Shown piece after piece: positions 36,079 through 46,092 of a stretch of DNA of 64,000 nt. Numbering within the stretch: position 1 is the stretch's first letter; every line of letters starts with the position of its first letter. The stretch covers positions 1,364,001-1,428,000 of the forward strand of contig NZ_CP030827.1 of NCBI RefSeq assembly GCF_003597675.1, in the 5' to 3' direction. The translations under genes and the position numbers were made by a program. The DNA is from Neorhizobium sp. NCHU2750 (lineage in GTDB: Bacteria; Pseudomonadota; Alphaproteobacteria; Rhizobiales; Rhizobiaceae). Below the pieces are notes generated by a model that saw only the letters and a list, made by a program, of their open reading frames with translations, was not told the origin of the DNA and did not search any database.

Positions 36079-37210
36079 ATGCGCGCGGAAATGCTGAACG
36101 TTGTCGACGAAATCAAGCAGGCCATAAGCCTGCTGAGGAGGCATCTTTGACTGGGATCAGGCTGTAAGAAGACTGGACTGGTTGAACAACAAGGCAGAGG
36201 ATCCCAACCTCTGGAACGACGCCCAGGAAGCCCAGAAGCTGATGCGCGAGCGCCAGCAGCTGGAAGAAAGCATCAATGGCGTCAGGGCGATGGAAACCCA
36301 GCTTGCCGACAATATCGAGCTCATCGAGCTTGGTGAGGAGGAAGGCGACGAGGCGATCGTCAAGGATGCCGAAGATGCCTTGAAGGCGCTGAAGGCAGAG
36401 GCCGGTCGCCGCCAGGTGGAAGCCATGCTTTCGGGCGAAGCCGATGCCAACGACACCTATGTCGAAGTGCATTCGGGTGCCGGCGGTACCGAAAGCCAGG
36501 ACTGGGCGAACATGCTTCTGCGCATGTATACGCGCTGGGCCGAGCGTTCGGGCTTCAAGGTCGAGCTTCTCGAAGTTCACGATGGCGAAGAGGCAGGCAT
36601 CAAGTCGGCGACCATCCTCGTCAAGGGCCACAATGCCTTCGGCTGGATGAAGACCGAATCGGGCGTGCACCGTCTCGTGCGCATCTCGCCCTATGATTCG
36701 AACGCGCGTCGCCACACGTCCTTCTCGTCGATCTGGGTCTATCCGGTCGTTGACGACACGATCAATATCGAGATCAACGAAAGCGACTGCCGCATCGACA
36801 CCTACCGGTCGTCGGGTGCCGGTGGCCAGCACGTCAATACGACCGACTCGGCCGTGCGTATCACCCATATCCCGACCGGCATCGTGGTTGCCTGCCAGCA
36901 GGAACGCTCGCAGCACAAGAACCGCGCCAAGGCCTGGGAAATGCTGCGTGCCCGCATGTACGAGGCCGAGCTGATGAAGCGCGAAGCCGCCGCCAATGCG
37001 GAAGCAGCCTCGAAGAGCGATATCGGCTGGGGTCACCAGATCCGCTCCTACGTGCTGCAGCCCTACCAGCTGGTCAAGGACCTGCGCACCGGCGTATCGA
37101 GCACCGCACCGGACGATGTTCTGGACGGCGACCTGAACGAGTTCATGGAAGCCGCTCTCGCTCACCGCATCAGCGGCAAGCCGGATGTCGAGGTCGGCGA
37201 CGTCGACTGA
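36079..37210 (+). CDS. prfB: Peptide chain release factor 2, with programmed +1 frameshift
   Basis: RF2 reads UAA and UGA. The gene is in two frames: 23 codons from ATG 36079 end at an in-frame TGA (36148-36150), and the main part continues in the +1 frame from GAC 36149, giving 376 aa in all. The recoding signal is standard: AGGAGG, then CAT CTT TGA C. It lets low RF2 levels raise frameshifting and hence RF2 synthesis. The catalytic GGQ is in '[17 protein letters not shown]'. The codon-recognition tripeptide, SPF in E. coli, reads SPY in '[17 protein letters not shown]'. Starting at 36182 would truncate the N terminus. Confidence 0.96.
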
Positions 37211-37233
37211 CGTTACGACAGCTGAAGATAGTG

Positions 37234-37260
37234 AAAGGCCGGGTGATGAGCCCGGCCTTT
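37234..37260 (+). terminator. prfB terminator
   Basis: Perfect 10-bp stem AAAGGCCGGG/CCCGGCCTTT with a 7-base loop and T run, 23 bp after the prfB stop and just before the convergent nadK end. Confidence 0.88.
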
Positions 37261-37268
37261 TTACGTCG

Positions 37269-38054
37269 TCAGTTGGTGAACTGTTCCGCCAGGATACGGT
37301 CCGACCAGGAATGATCGGGATCCGACAGAATGCGCGCCGTCAGTTCCGTTGATTGGGCGATGCGCACATGCAGCACCGACTTGACCTCGGCATTGTCTGC
37401 CACCGCATTCACCGGCCGCTTGTCCGGCTCGAGGATGGAGATGTCGACACAGACATGGTTCGGCAACAGCGCGCCGCGCCAGCGCCTTGGCCGGTAGGGC
37501 GAAACCGGCGTCATCGCCAGAAGCGGTGCTTCCAGCGGCAGGATTGGCCCATGGGCGGAGAGATTATAGGCGGTCGAGCCCGCGGGCGTGGCGACCATGA
37601 CGCCGTCGCAGATCAGTTCGTCGAGCCGCACATGGCCGTCGACTTCCACCCTGAGCTTGGCAGCCTGATAGGACTGGCGAAACAGATAGACCTCGTTGAT
37701 CGCCAGCGCCACCGACACGGCACCGTCGGTGCTCGTCGTGGTCATCTTCAGCGGATGGAATTCGTTTTCGACAGCCACCGCGATCCGGGCCGGCAGGTCG
37801 TCGGTCCTGAAATCGTTCATCAGAAAGCCGACCGAGCCACGGTTCATGCCATAGACCCGAGGTCCATGGCTGATGTTCTCGTGCAGCGTCTGCAGCATGA
37901 AGCCGTCGCCGCCGAGCGCGACGATCACGTCCGCTTCTCCGATCGGCATGTTGCCGTAAAGCCCGACAAGCTCTTCCAGCGCCGCCTGTGCATCCGGTGC
38001 CGTGGAGGCGATGAAGGACAGCTTCTCGCAGCTGATGGTCCGAGAGGTGGACAT
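37269..38054 (-). CDS. nadK: NAD kinase
   Basis: Cytosolic enzyme of 261 aa that phosphorylates NAD to NADP. The diphosphate-binding GGDG is in 'VIVALGGDGFMLQTLH' (residues 48-51), with 'MNRGSVGFLMNDF', the NE-like substrate text 'ALAINEVYLFRQ' and the conserved 'DGVMVATPAGSTAYNLSAHG'. The length is normal for alphaproteobacteria. Confidence 0.95.
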   Translation of the reverse strand: MSTSRTISCEKLSFIASTAPDAQAALEELVGLYGNMPIGEADVIVALGGDGFMLQTLHENISHGPRVYGMNRGSVGFLMNDFRTDDLPARIAVAVENEFHPLKMTTTSTDGAVSVALAINEVYLFRQSYQAAKLRVEVDGHVRLDELICDGVMVATPAGSTAYNLSAHGPILPLEAPLLAMTPVSPYRPRRWRGALLPNHVCVDISILEPDKRPVNAVADNAEVKSVLHVRIAQSTELTARILSDPDHSWSDRILAEQFTN

Positions 38055-38285
38055 GGACGGAGGACCTTTGACGATGCCGAATGTGAAGGGGCGTCGGCGG
38101 GATTGCAGATCGCTGTGCGGTCAGAAAGCGCAAAGCCCGCCAGTGGTACAGGAAAAGCGAGGCTGAGGACAAGCATCTTGGGCTTGTGCGGCAAGCTATC
38201 CGGCTGGAAGAGTGGCCGAACCCGGCATCCCGCACGGCTCGATACCGCAGGATAAACGCTATGAGGGCAAAGGTCGCATTGGGGA

Positions 38286-39101
38286 CTATCGGGCCTTGTT
38301 CCCGGAACACCGCGCCACAAAGTCCGGATTGGCGAAATCGGCGCAATCCGGTCGCCCGGTTTTGCCATATGTCAGCGGATGACCGTCGAGATCGAAGGTC
38401 ATGCCGCCTGCCGCCCGCAAGATGGCGTCCCCGGCCGCCGTGTCCCATTCCATCGTCCGGCCGAAACGGGGATAGATGTCAGCCGCGCCCTCGGCGATCA
38501 GGCAGAACTTCAGTGAAGAGCCGACCGTGCGGATATCCGAGGCACCGGAGTGGTTGATGAACGCATCCGTCTGCGCGCAGCGGCTCCAGCGGCTGGTAAC
38601 GGCGATATCGGGAGAGGCCAGCGCGCGCGCGCGCATCGGCTGGCGGCGCGTTACCTGGAAATTGGTATCCACCCAGAGCTTTTCCGCACCCTCCGGGCTG
38701 CCGCGATAGGCAAGCCCAAGGGCTGGGGCGTAGACGAAGCCGAGAACCGGGATGCCCTTGTCGATCAGCGCAATGTTGACGGTGAAATCGTCATTGCCGT
38801 TGATGAACTCCTTCGTACCGTCGAGAGGGTCGACCAGCAGGAAGGGCTTGCCCTCGACATCGGGAATGCGGCCCGCGGCTGCCGATTCTTCAGCGACCAC
38901 CGGAATGCCGGGGCATTCCGTCGCAAGTCTCGTCAGGATGATCGCTTCGGCCCGTTCGTCGGCATCGGTGACCGGAGAGGCATCGGACTTGTAACGGGCA
39001 TCCGGTCCGGCCCTGTATATATGCAGGATCGGATCACCGGTAAGAAGCGCGGCGCGTTCGAAAATGTCCAATAGGGACTGAAGGGGCGGGATCTTCGACA
39101 T
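38286..39101 (-). CDS. cysQ: 3'(2'),5'-bisphosphate nucleotidase CysQ
   Basis: Mg-dependent, lithium-sensitive phosphatase of 271 aa that removes adenosine 3',5'-bisphosphate left by sulfate assimilation. The inositol-monophosphatase-like motifs are 'PVVAEESAAAG', 'LLVDPLDGTKEFINGNDDFT' (residues about 95-114) and 'TMEWDTAAGDAILRAAGG'. It stands alone, 231 bp from nadK; that gap shows no feature. Confidence 0.93.
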   Translation of the reverse strand: MSKIPPLQSLLDIFERAALLTGDPILHIYRAGPDARYKSDASPVTDADERAEAIILTRLATECPGIPVVAEESAAAGRIPDVEGKPFLLVDPLDGTKEFINGNDDFTVNIALIDKGIPVLGFVYAPALGLAYRGSPEGAEKLWVDTNFQVTRRQPMRARALASPDIAVTSRWSRCAQTDAFINHSGASDIRTVGSSLKFCLIAEGAADIYPRFGRTMEWDTAAGDAILRAAGGMTFDLDGHPLTYGKTGRPDCADFANPDFVARCSGNKAR

Positions 39102-39163
39102 GATGCGCCTTCAATGCCATGTTTTGCGCATTTACGGGAGTCCCGCAGCCCTGGACCGTGAGC

Positions 39164-39745
39164 TTAATGCGCCTGCCGGCTCGCTCGCCTGGTCATTCCG
39201 CCGGTAAGAAGGCCGCCCAGAGATCGCAGGACTTCAAGCCCGATCTGCCCAAGCAGAAGGAAAAGCCTGCCGATAAGTTCCCCGAGCTGTGGATGGCCCG
39301 ATGGAGCAATCGGTTGATACGGCAACGGTGCCGGAGCCGGGCTCGAGCTGTCTTCGCTATCCTCTTGCATCGGGCTGTCTCCCGTCTCGCCTGCTGCCGA
39401 TACCGTTCGCCGGCTGATCAGGGCTGCGAGGCCAAGCGCCGGTCGCAATGTGTCGTCGGGCAGGGGCGTAAGATCCCATCGGTCGCTGAGGAAGGTCTCC
39501 GGCTCTATCCGGTATCCGGCCTCGATCGCCGCCTCGATGAACGTCGCACGCGCCAGCGCCGGCTCTCCGCTCCCCGTCAGCACATTGCGGCAGGACCGTA
39601 CCGCAAGCATGTGCATGTCCGTTCTCATTGTCGGCCATGCGCCGACCAGCATCAATGCGGCATCGAGCGTGCTGGTAATGAACACCGTTCCCGGTCTTCC
39701 ATACATCTCGATGACGACGGGCGTCTTCCAGGTACCTGTTTCCAT
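39164..39745 (-). CDS. DUF982 domain protein
   Basis: Protein of 193 aa. Residues about 8-85 match DUF982, a family expanded in rhizobia: 'PVVIEMYGRPGTVFITSTLD', 'AWPTMRTDMHMLAVRSCRN' and 'ARATFIEAAIEAGYRIEPET'. The C-terminal half is low-complexity (Ser/Pro/Glu) and then an amphipathic or hydrophobic stretch 'LGELIGRLFLLLGQIGLEVL'. Function unknown. The ATG at 39745 is preferred because GGGAG lies eight bases upstream. Confidence 0.75.
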   Translation of the reverse strand: METGTWKTPVVIEMYGRPGTVFITSTLDAALMLVGAWPTMRTDMHMLAVRSCRNVLTGSGEPALARATFIEAAIEAGYRIEPETFLSDRWDLTPLPDDTLRPALGLAALISRRTVSAAGETGDSPMQEDSEDSSSPAPAPLPYQPIAPSGHPQLGELIGRLFLLLGQIGLEVLRSLGGLLTGGMTRRASRQAH

Positions 39746-39877
39746 GCCTGTCTCCCAAGTCATATTAGGATGTGAGCATGTAAGGCTTGCGCGAGGGTGG
39801 ATTTATCAGGAAGTTCTAATGGTAGGGTGCCCGCCGTTCTTTGACCGGAGGGCACCGGTCGAAAAGTTGACCGCCGG

Positions 39878-40759
39878 TCAGCGCTTGCCGGTCAGGTGCA
39901 GCCGGGTGGCATAAAGCGCAATCGCCGCTGCATTCGACACGTTCAGAGACTTGATCGCCCCCGGCATGTCGAGACGGGCGAGCGCGCTCACCGTTTCGCG
40001 GGTCTTCTGCCTGATCCCCTTTCCCTCGGAGCCGAGCACCAGAGCGATCCGTTCGCCCGAAAGCGTATCCTCGATCGGGGCGGGGCCTTCCGAATCAAGT
40101 CCGATCGTCCGGAACCCCAGCTTGTGCAACTCGCCCAGCGCGTCGGCCAGATTGGTGATCTGTATATAAGGTATCAGTTCCAGTGCACCGGAGGCGGATT
40201 TCGCCAGCACGCCGGATTCGGTCGGGCTATGTCTCTGGGTGGTGATGACTGCGCCGGCACCGAAGGCAACGGCCGAGCGCATGATGGCGCCGACATTATG
40301 CGGGTCGGTCACCTGATCGAGCACCAGGAGAAGCGGGCTCTCCTTGAGCGCTTCGAGGCGGCGCACCGGCAACGGCCGCGTTTCCAGCATCACGCCCTGA
40401 TGGATTGCCTCCGGTCCGAGCACCTTGTCGATATCCTGCGGCGAGACGAATTCCACCGGGAAGGGAAGGGCGGTTGATTCACCGATATCGAGGCGCACGA
40501 AAGCGTTCTGTGTCACCGAGAGCTTGATCAGCTTGCGTTCGGGATTGTCGAGCGCGGCGCGCACCGTATGCAGGCCATAGAGATAGACCTGGTCCGGCTG
40601 CAGTTGCGGCGGATTCCAGTCCTTGTTGGATTTCGGGCGCCTTTGTTGCTGGGGCGTGGGAATTTCCCCGCGCTCGCGCTTCTGGTCGCGCACGGCGCGC
40701 CGCAGCGTGGCGTAATGGGTGTCGCGGGCGGATTTGTCTTTGGGATCTTTTGTGCTCAT
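39878..40759 (-). CDS. rlmB: 23S rRNA (guanosine-2'-O-)-methyltransferase RlmB (TrmH/SpoU family)
   Basis: Methyltransferase of 293 aa. A basic, Gln-rich N-terminal tail (residues 1-50) precedes the substrate-binding domain ('DQVYLYGLHTVRAALDNPER') and the knotted SpoU domain: motif 1 'LVLDQVTDPHNVGAIMRSA', motif 2 'ALVLGSEGKGIRQKT' and motif 3 'IKSLNVSNAAAIALY'. RlmB modifies a conserved G of the peptidyl-transferase region of 23S rRNA. The tail is long but typical of alphaproteobacteria. Confidence 0.92.
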   Translation of the reverse strand: MSTKDPKDKSARDTHYATLRRAVRDQKRERGEIPTPQQQRRPKSNKDWNPPQLQPDQVYLYGLHTVRAALDNPERKLIKLSVTQNAFVRLDIGESTALPFPVEFVSPQDIDKVLGPEAIHQGVMLETRPLPVRRLEALKESPLLLVLDQVTDPHNVGAIMRSAVAFGAGAVITTQRHSPTESGVLAKSASGALELIPYIQITNLADALGELHKLGFRTIGLDSEGPAPIEDTLSGERIALVLGSEGKGIRQKTRETVSALARLDMPGAIKSLNVSNAAAIALYATRLHLTGKR

Positions 40760-40856
40760 GCCGCCTTATATAGGCGAGGCCCTATCCGGCAAAGCCCCTC
40801 CGCAAGGGGCATGGTGGAGAACGTAATTTTTTCGTCATTTTTTCAAAGAGGTCGTG

Positions 40857-40885
40857 TTGACAGACGCAAACGAGGCGGTCATATA
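40857..40885 (+). promoter_or_regulatory. Promoter of the tRNA-Tyr/tRNA-Gly/tuf unit
   Basis: Perfect -35 TTGACA, 17-base spacer and -10 CATATA, about 71 bp before tRNA-Tyr. It is the best sigma-70-like promoter seen in the window. Confidence 0.7.
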
Positions 40886-40956
40886 GCCGCCACAGACGAC
40901 GGGGCGCCAAGCTTCACCGTCTGACGAACTTGGTCTCACGATCCAGACGGAATACT

Positions 40957-41041
40957 GGAGGGATGCCCGAGTGGTTAAAGGGGACGGACTGTAAATCCGT
41001 TGGCTCAGCCTACGTTGGTTCAAATCCAACTCCCTCCACCA
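40957..41041 (+). tRNA. tRNA-Tyr (GUA)
   Basis: An 85-nt type II tRNA with acceptor stem GGAGGGA/TCCCTCC, anticodon loop CTGTAAA (anticodon GTA) and a long variable arm. The discriminator A and the CCA end are encoded. It precedes tRNA-Gly by 26 bp. Confidence 0.97.
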
Positions 41042-41067
41042 TTCTGTTTCCGGATCTGAACCACACC

Positions 41068-41141
41068 GCGGGTATAGCTCAATGGTAGAGCAGCAGCCTT
41101 CCAAGCTGAATACGCGGGTTCGATTCCCGCTACCCGCTCCA
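41068..41141 (+). tRNA. tRNA-Gly (UCC)
   Basis: A 74-nt tRNA with acceptor stem GCGGGTA/TACCCGC, T arm GCGGG-TTCGATT-CCCGC, anticodon loop CTTCCAA (anticodon TCC) and an encoded CCA. It is probably cotranscribed with tRNA-Tyr and the downstream tuf gene, as in E. coli tyrU-glyT-thrT-tufB. The 238 bp to tuf holds no gene. Confidence 0.97.
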
Positions 41142-41379
41142 GATTATTCCCAAAATCGCGCTTCTTTCTGATGTCGTCTGGTGCCGATGTCGGACGACGC
41201 TCGCCGCCACTTGCGGCCTGCCGCACCGCTTTGATCCGCGCCCGGACAGTGGCATTTTCCTAGCCTCCCTTGTGCCGGGGGCCTGCCGTAATTATGTCTT
41301 GCGCAATCCCATGGAAAGCCTTAAACGGCTGCACCAAACCCGGTTTCGGGTCCACCTCTATGTTCACAGGAAGCATTCA

Positions 41380-42555
<1,176 letters not shown>

Positions 42556-42580
42556 TCGATAGATCTTCGGATCAAAAAAG

Positions 42581-42609
42581 AGCCCCGCTGGAAACGGCGG
42601 GGCTTTTTC
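42581..42609 (+). terminator. tuf terminator
   Basis: Stem AGCCCCGC/GCGGGGCT with an 8-base loop and a TTTTT run directly after tuf copy 1; the flanking A run before it also gives a T run for the convergent capsule gene on the minus strand. Confidence 0.88.
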
Positions 42610-42652
42610 GTTGGAATGTAGCGCAGCGCATAACGGCCGAGATTTCGGCAGC

Positions 42653-43945
42653 TTAGCCGAAGAGCTCGCCTTGATAGCGAAACACGCCGCGATTGCGCAT
42701 CTTTCTCCAGCTTTCCGGCAGCCGCTCGCGCTCGTCCAGCAGTCGCGCGGCGACATTGTCGGCTCCGGTCTTGAGCGCTGCCTTGCCGATGAATCCGCCG
42801 CGAACCTGCGTCGTTACCGCCAGCGCCCGCATGAAGGCGTCGAACAGGTCGGCATCGGGCAAGGGAGGCTGTCGCCAGAAGTCTGAGAGCGGCGCCTGCG
42901 AGGTCAGTCCCGCTACGTCATAGATGGCCGAACCGAGCGCGATCACCGGGCGGCCGAGAGCAAGCGCCGTCAGGCCGACCGTCGAATTGACGGTCACCAC
43001 CCCGGCAGAGCGCTCGATCAGTCGCTCCGTATCCCCGCCATCGGCCAGAAATACCCGCCCTGAGACGCCAAGACGTCTTGCAGCCTTTTCTATTCGCTCC
43101 GGCCAGCGCGACAGGCCGTTGTCGATCGGATGAACTTTGAACAGCAGCCGCGTCTCGGATGGCGCATGACGGGTGAAGGAGGCGATAACGGCCTCGACGA
43201 TCGCGAAGAGATCGCCACCCGGTGCATGGCGGATGATCTGATAGTCGCCGGGCAATTGCAGTGGAAACAGGAAAAACCGGGGAGCTCCACTTGTCGGCGC
43301 GGTCGTGGCGGCGGCAATGGCCCGCTCGGCCTTGGCTCGACGTCTCCGGGCGGTGACGGCCTTCCACACCCAGCCACTATATTCGACGATCGGATGGGCC
43401 GCGCCATGGGTCCGGTAATGAGGGTGGAGCAGGGCGCCTGGCACGACATTGGGAATATGGTAAACAAGATCGTAAAGCGCATAGGTAAGGAAACTGGAGC
43501 GGAACAACCCGCCTCGATCGACAGCCGGAGCGCCTTCGGCAAGCTTGCGGATGGCATCCGGTTCCTGTGGAAAACGTGAATGCGCAGACATGCCGTCCGG
43601 CTCTATCGTCAGCCAGTCCGGCCGCAAATATCCGTGTTCTATCACATGCACGCGGATGCCCTCGGCGATCCCGAAATCCGCTGCTGCAGCGTGATAATCC
43701 CGTCCGTCTCCGAGCATGACGAGATCGGTCACCGCATGGTGACGGATATAGGATGCCAGGAAAGCCGGCCAGTTCTTCTTGCTGCCCCGATAGAAGTTGC
43801 CTCTTTTCGGCCACCAGAAGGCCATGTCGCCAAGGCAGAAGTTGATTCGCTTCACCTTGGCTCCGGTGGCTTCCAGCCGGTCGGCAACGAGCCGGAAGAA
43901 GGGTGATGCCGGTCCCTGCAGGAAGAGAAAGGTCCGTGCGTTCAT
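42653..43945 (-). CDS. KpsS-family capsule polysaccharide protein (paralogue A)
   Basis: Protein of 430 aa in the capsule export/biosynthesis family PF05159 (KpsS/KpsC, rhizobial LpsZ/RkpJ). KpsS enzymes add the first Kdo to the lipid anchor of capsules. Seen are 'TFLFLQGPASPFFRLVADRL', 'VIEHGYLRPDWLTIEPDGM', 'LFKVHPIDNGLSRWPERI' and the late 'VVTVNSTVGLTALALGRPVI'. The ATG at 43945 aligns with the paralogue. It is divergent from that paralogue with a 163-bp gap; the C-terminal region past residue 400 is shorter. Confidence 0.85.
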   Translation of the reverse strand: MNARTFLFLQGPASPFFRLVADRLEATGAKVKRINFCLGDMAFWWPKRGNFYRGSKKNWPAFLASYIRHHAVTDLVMLGDGRDYHAAAADFGIAEGIRVHVIEHGYLRPDWLTIEPDGMSAHSRFPQEPDAIRKLAEGAPAVDRGGLFRSSFLTYALYDLVYHIPNVVPGALLHPHYRTHGAAHPIVEYSGWVWKAVTARRRRAKAERAIAAATTAPTSGAPRFFLFPLQLPGDYQIIRHAPGGDLFAIVEAVIASFTRHAPSETRLLFKVHPIDNGLSRWPERIEKAARRLGVSGRVFLADGGDTERLIERSAGVVTVNSTVGLTALALGRPVIALGSAIYDVAGLTSQAPLSDFWRQPPLPDADLFDAFMRALAVTTQVRGGFIGKAALKTGADNVAARLLDERERLPESWRKMRNRGVFRYQGELFG

Positions 43946-44108
43946 GTCACAGTGCTCACGCGATTTGGCATCTTGCATCCGTATTTGCATTGACGGCGGA
44001 GCCCGTTTGATGACAATGCCAACCACCTTAATGACGAATGGCTGAAAATCACTGCTTTCGTGTCCGCTTGTCCGGCGCACCAAAGGTCGAAAAGGTAACA
44101 GATCGCGT

Positions 44109-45497
44109 ATGACCAAAGTTCTCTTTCTGCAAGGTCCTCCTTCGGTTTTCTGGAGAGAACTGTCGGATGCCTTCGAAGCTCAGGGCGTCGAAACCCGGCG
44201 GGTGAACTTCTCCTTCGGAGATCAGGTCTACTGGTTCAAGCGTGGCGCGATCAACTATCGCGGCACATTGAAGAAGTGGCCGCGCTATCTGGCGGCGCTT
44301 TTGAAGCGCGAGGGTATTACCGACATCCTTTATTATGCCGATCGTCTTCCCTACCACCGGTTCGCCGCAAGGGTGGCGAGGCGCCTCGGCGTGCGCTGTC
44401 ACGCGGTGGAATTCGGCTACCTGCGTCCCGACTGGGTGACGCTCGAGCGTGACGGCATGGGGCGCTTCTCGCATTTCCCCAACGATCCGGACAGCATCCG
44501 CAAGATCGCGGCGCAGGTCGGTGATCCGGATTTGAAGAACCGCTATCCGCATACATTCGGCCAGGAAGGCACCAACGAGGTCGTCTACAATCTCGTTGCC
44601 TATTTCGGCCGCCTGATGTTCCCATTCTACCGGTCCGACAAGTATTACGATCCGCTGTTTGACTACCTGTCCTGGCTGCCGCGCATGTTCCGCGAGCGCC
44701 ACGACCTGCCGGAAGGCTATTTCGACGACAAGCTGAAGCGCAATTACCTTCTCGCCCTCCAGCTCCAGAGCGACTACCAGATTCGTGCCAATTCGCCCTA
44801 TCGCCATCTGTCGCAGATGCTCGACCAGGTGATGCAGTCCTTCTCCCGTCACGCGCCTGAAAACGGCCGCCTGATCGTCAAGCAGCATCCGCTCGACAAC
44901 GATCTGGAGAGCTGGCGCAAGGTTGTTGCCGAACTCGCCGAGAAATACCGCATCCAGAACCGGGTCGTCTTCGTCGAAAAGGGCCATCTCGGCGAGATGC
45001 TCAAGCACTGCCACGGATCGATCATCGTCAACTCCACGACCGGATTGCACAGCCTGCGGGCCGACGTTCCGACCATCGTCCTCGGCACTGCCATTTTCGA
45101 CATGCCGGGGCTGACCCATCAGGGCGGTCTCGATGCCTTCTGGCGGCATCCGGAGCGAATCGACCGTAGCCTGCTTGCCTGTTTCATCCGCGCGCTGGCC
45201 GGAACGATCCAGGTGAAGGGCAATTTCTATCACCGCGAAGGTCGCAAGCTGGGGATCGCCACGATCGTCGAGCGCATCGTCGCAGAGAAGGTGAATCAGC
45301 CGGATGCCTATGTCGCGGTCCCTCCGCGCCTCTCCTGGCGTCGCTTGCCCATGCCCCAGGCACAGAAGGGCCTGCAGGGGTTGCTGCCGGGAACGATCGA
45401 TATCGCCGGCAGCGATATTCTGGGTGTCGGCGACAACGGCCTTGCGGGCGCGCATATGAGCGACGCCGTCGATCCTCGCACCGGTGGCTACCGATAG
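44109..45497 (+). CDS. KpsS-family capsule polysaccharide protein (paralogue B)
   Basis: Protein of 462 aa of the same PF05159 family. Motifs match KpsS: 'KVLFLQGPPSVFWRELSDAF', 'AVEFGYLRPDWVTLERDGMG', 'IVKQHPLDNDLESWRKVV', 'SIIVNSTTGLHSLRADVPTI' and 'FDMPGLTHQGGLDAFW'. It shares these blocks with the divergent gene at 42653 and probably arose with it by duplication. It contributes to surface polysaccharide made or moved at the inner membrane. No other capsule genes lie nearby. Confidence 0.88.
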   Translation: MTKVLFLQGPPSVFWRELSDAFEAQGVETRRVNFSFGDQVYWFKRGAINYRGTLKKWPRYLAALLKREGITDILYYADRLPYHRFAARVARRLGVRCHAVEFGYLRPDWVTLERDGMGRFSHFPNDPDSIRKIAAQVGDPDLKNRYPHTFGQEGTNEVVYNLVAYFGRLMFPFYRSDKYYDPLFDYLSWLPRMFRERHDLPEGYFDDKLKRNYLLALQLQSDYQIRANSPYRHLSQMLDQVMQSFSRHAPENGRLIVKQHPLDNDLESWRKVVAELAEKYRIQNRVVFVEKGHLGEMLKHCHGSIIVNSTTGLHSLRADVPTIVLGTAIFDMPGLTHQGGLDAFWRHPERIDRSLLACFIRALAGTIQVKGNFYHREGRKLGIATIVERIVAEKVNQPDAYVAVPPRLSWRRLPMPQAQKGLQGLLPGTIDIAGSDILGVGDNGLAGAHMSDAVDPRTGGYR

Positions 45498-45521
45498 CCG
45501 CGGAGAAGATAAAAAACACAC

Positions 45522-45550
45522 TTGCCAAGTCGGGCGAGGCACCTTAAAGG
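45522..45550 (+). promoter_or_regulatory. Candidate promoter of the tRNA-Trp/secE/nusG unit
   Basis: TTGCCA (45522-45527) and TTAAAG (45544-45549), 16 bases apart, lie 60 bp before tRNA-Trp. The -35 matches consensus at five of six positions; the -10 is weak. Confidence 0.4.
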
Positions 45551-45609
45551 GAGCGCCTAGCTTGAAGGCGGCGGCGAAGAATTGCTTCTGATCCGCTCCG
45601 GGAAAGTGA

Positions 45610-45685
<76 letters not shown>

Positions 45686-45876
45686 GTCCTAAAATGACCG
45701 CGGATAAGTCTTCGGGGCCATCGGGTTGGCCAAGCCGCGAAATCGGCGAAATTTCATCGAACACCGTTTTGCCTCTTGTGTAAAGAGGATCTGGTGTTTA
45801 TGTAGGGCAAAACAGACACGCGGTGCGTGGGGCTGATCGTGTTCGGCTTTACGTGCCGTAATTGCGTGGAAAATCG

Positions 45877-46077
45877 ATGGCATCCAAGACCAATCCGGTG
45901 ACGTTCTTCAAGCAGGTTCGCTCCGAAGCCTTGAAAATCACATGGCCGTCGCGTCGCGAGACCGCGATCTCCACGGCGATGGTGTTGGTAATGGTTGTCT
46001 TTGCCGCCCTGTTTTTCTTCGCTGCTGACCAGCTTATCGGTTGGTTGATTCGTCTTGTGCTGAACGTCAGCGTTTGA
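45877..46077 (+). CDS. secE: Protein translocase subunit SecE
   Basis: Single-span SecE of 66 aa, clamp of the SecYEG channel. The pattern is 'FFKQVRSEALKITWPSRRET' followed by one membrane helix ('MVLVMVVFAALFFFAADQLI'). This is the short form; E. coli SecE has two extra helices. The start at 45877 ('MASKTNP') is preferred over one five codons upstream. nusG follows after 15 bp. Confidence 0.95.
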   Translation: MASKTNPVTFFKQVRSEALKITWPSRRETAISTAMVLVMVVFAALFFFAADQLIGWLIRLVLNVSV

Positions 46078-46092
46078 TTCTGGAGAGTGAAG

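Noticed and set aside
36182-37210. prfB called as a single-frame gene starting at 36182
   Set aside because: No start codon with a ribosome site is there, and residues '[19 protein letters not shown]' upstream in the same frame belong to RF2.
38625-38640. GCGCGCGC run in cysQ considered as a simple repeat or Z-DNA signal
   Set aside because: It is short, lies in a normal coding stretch (Arg/Ala codons) and needs no special explanation.
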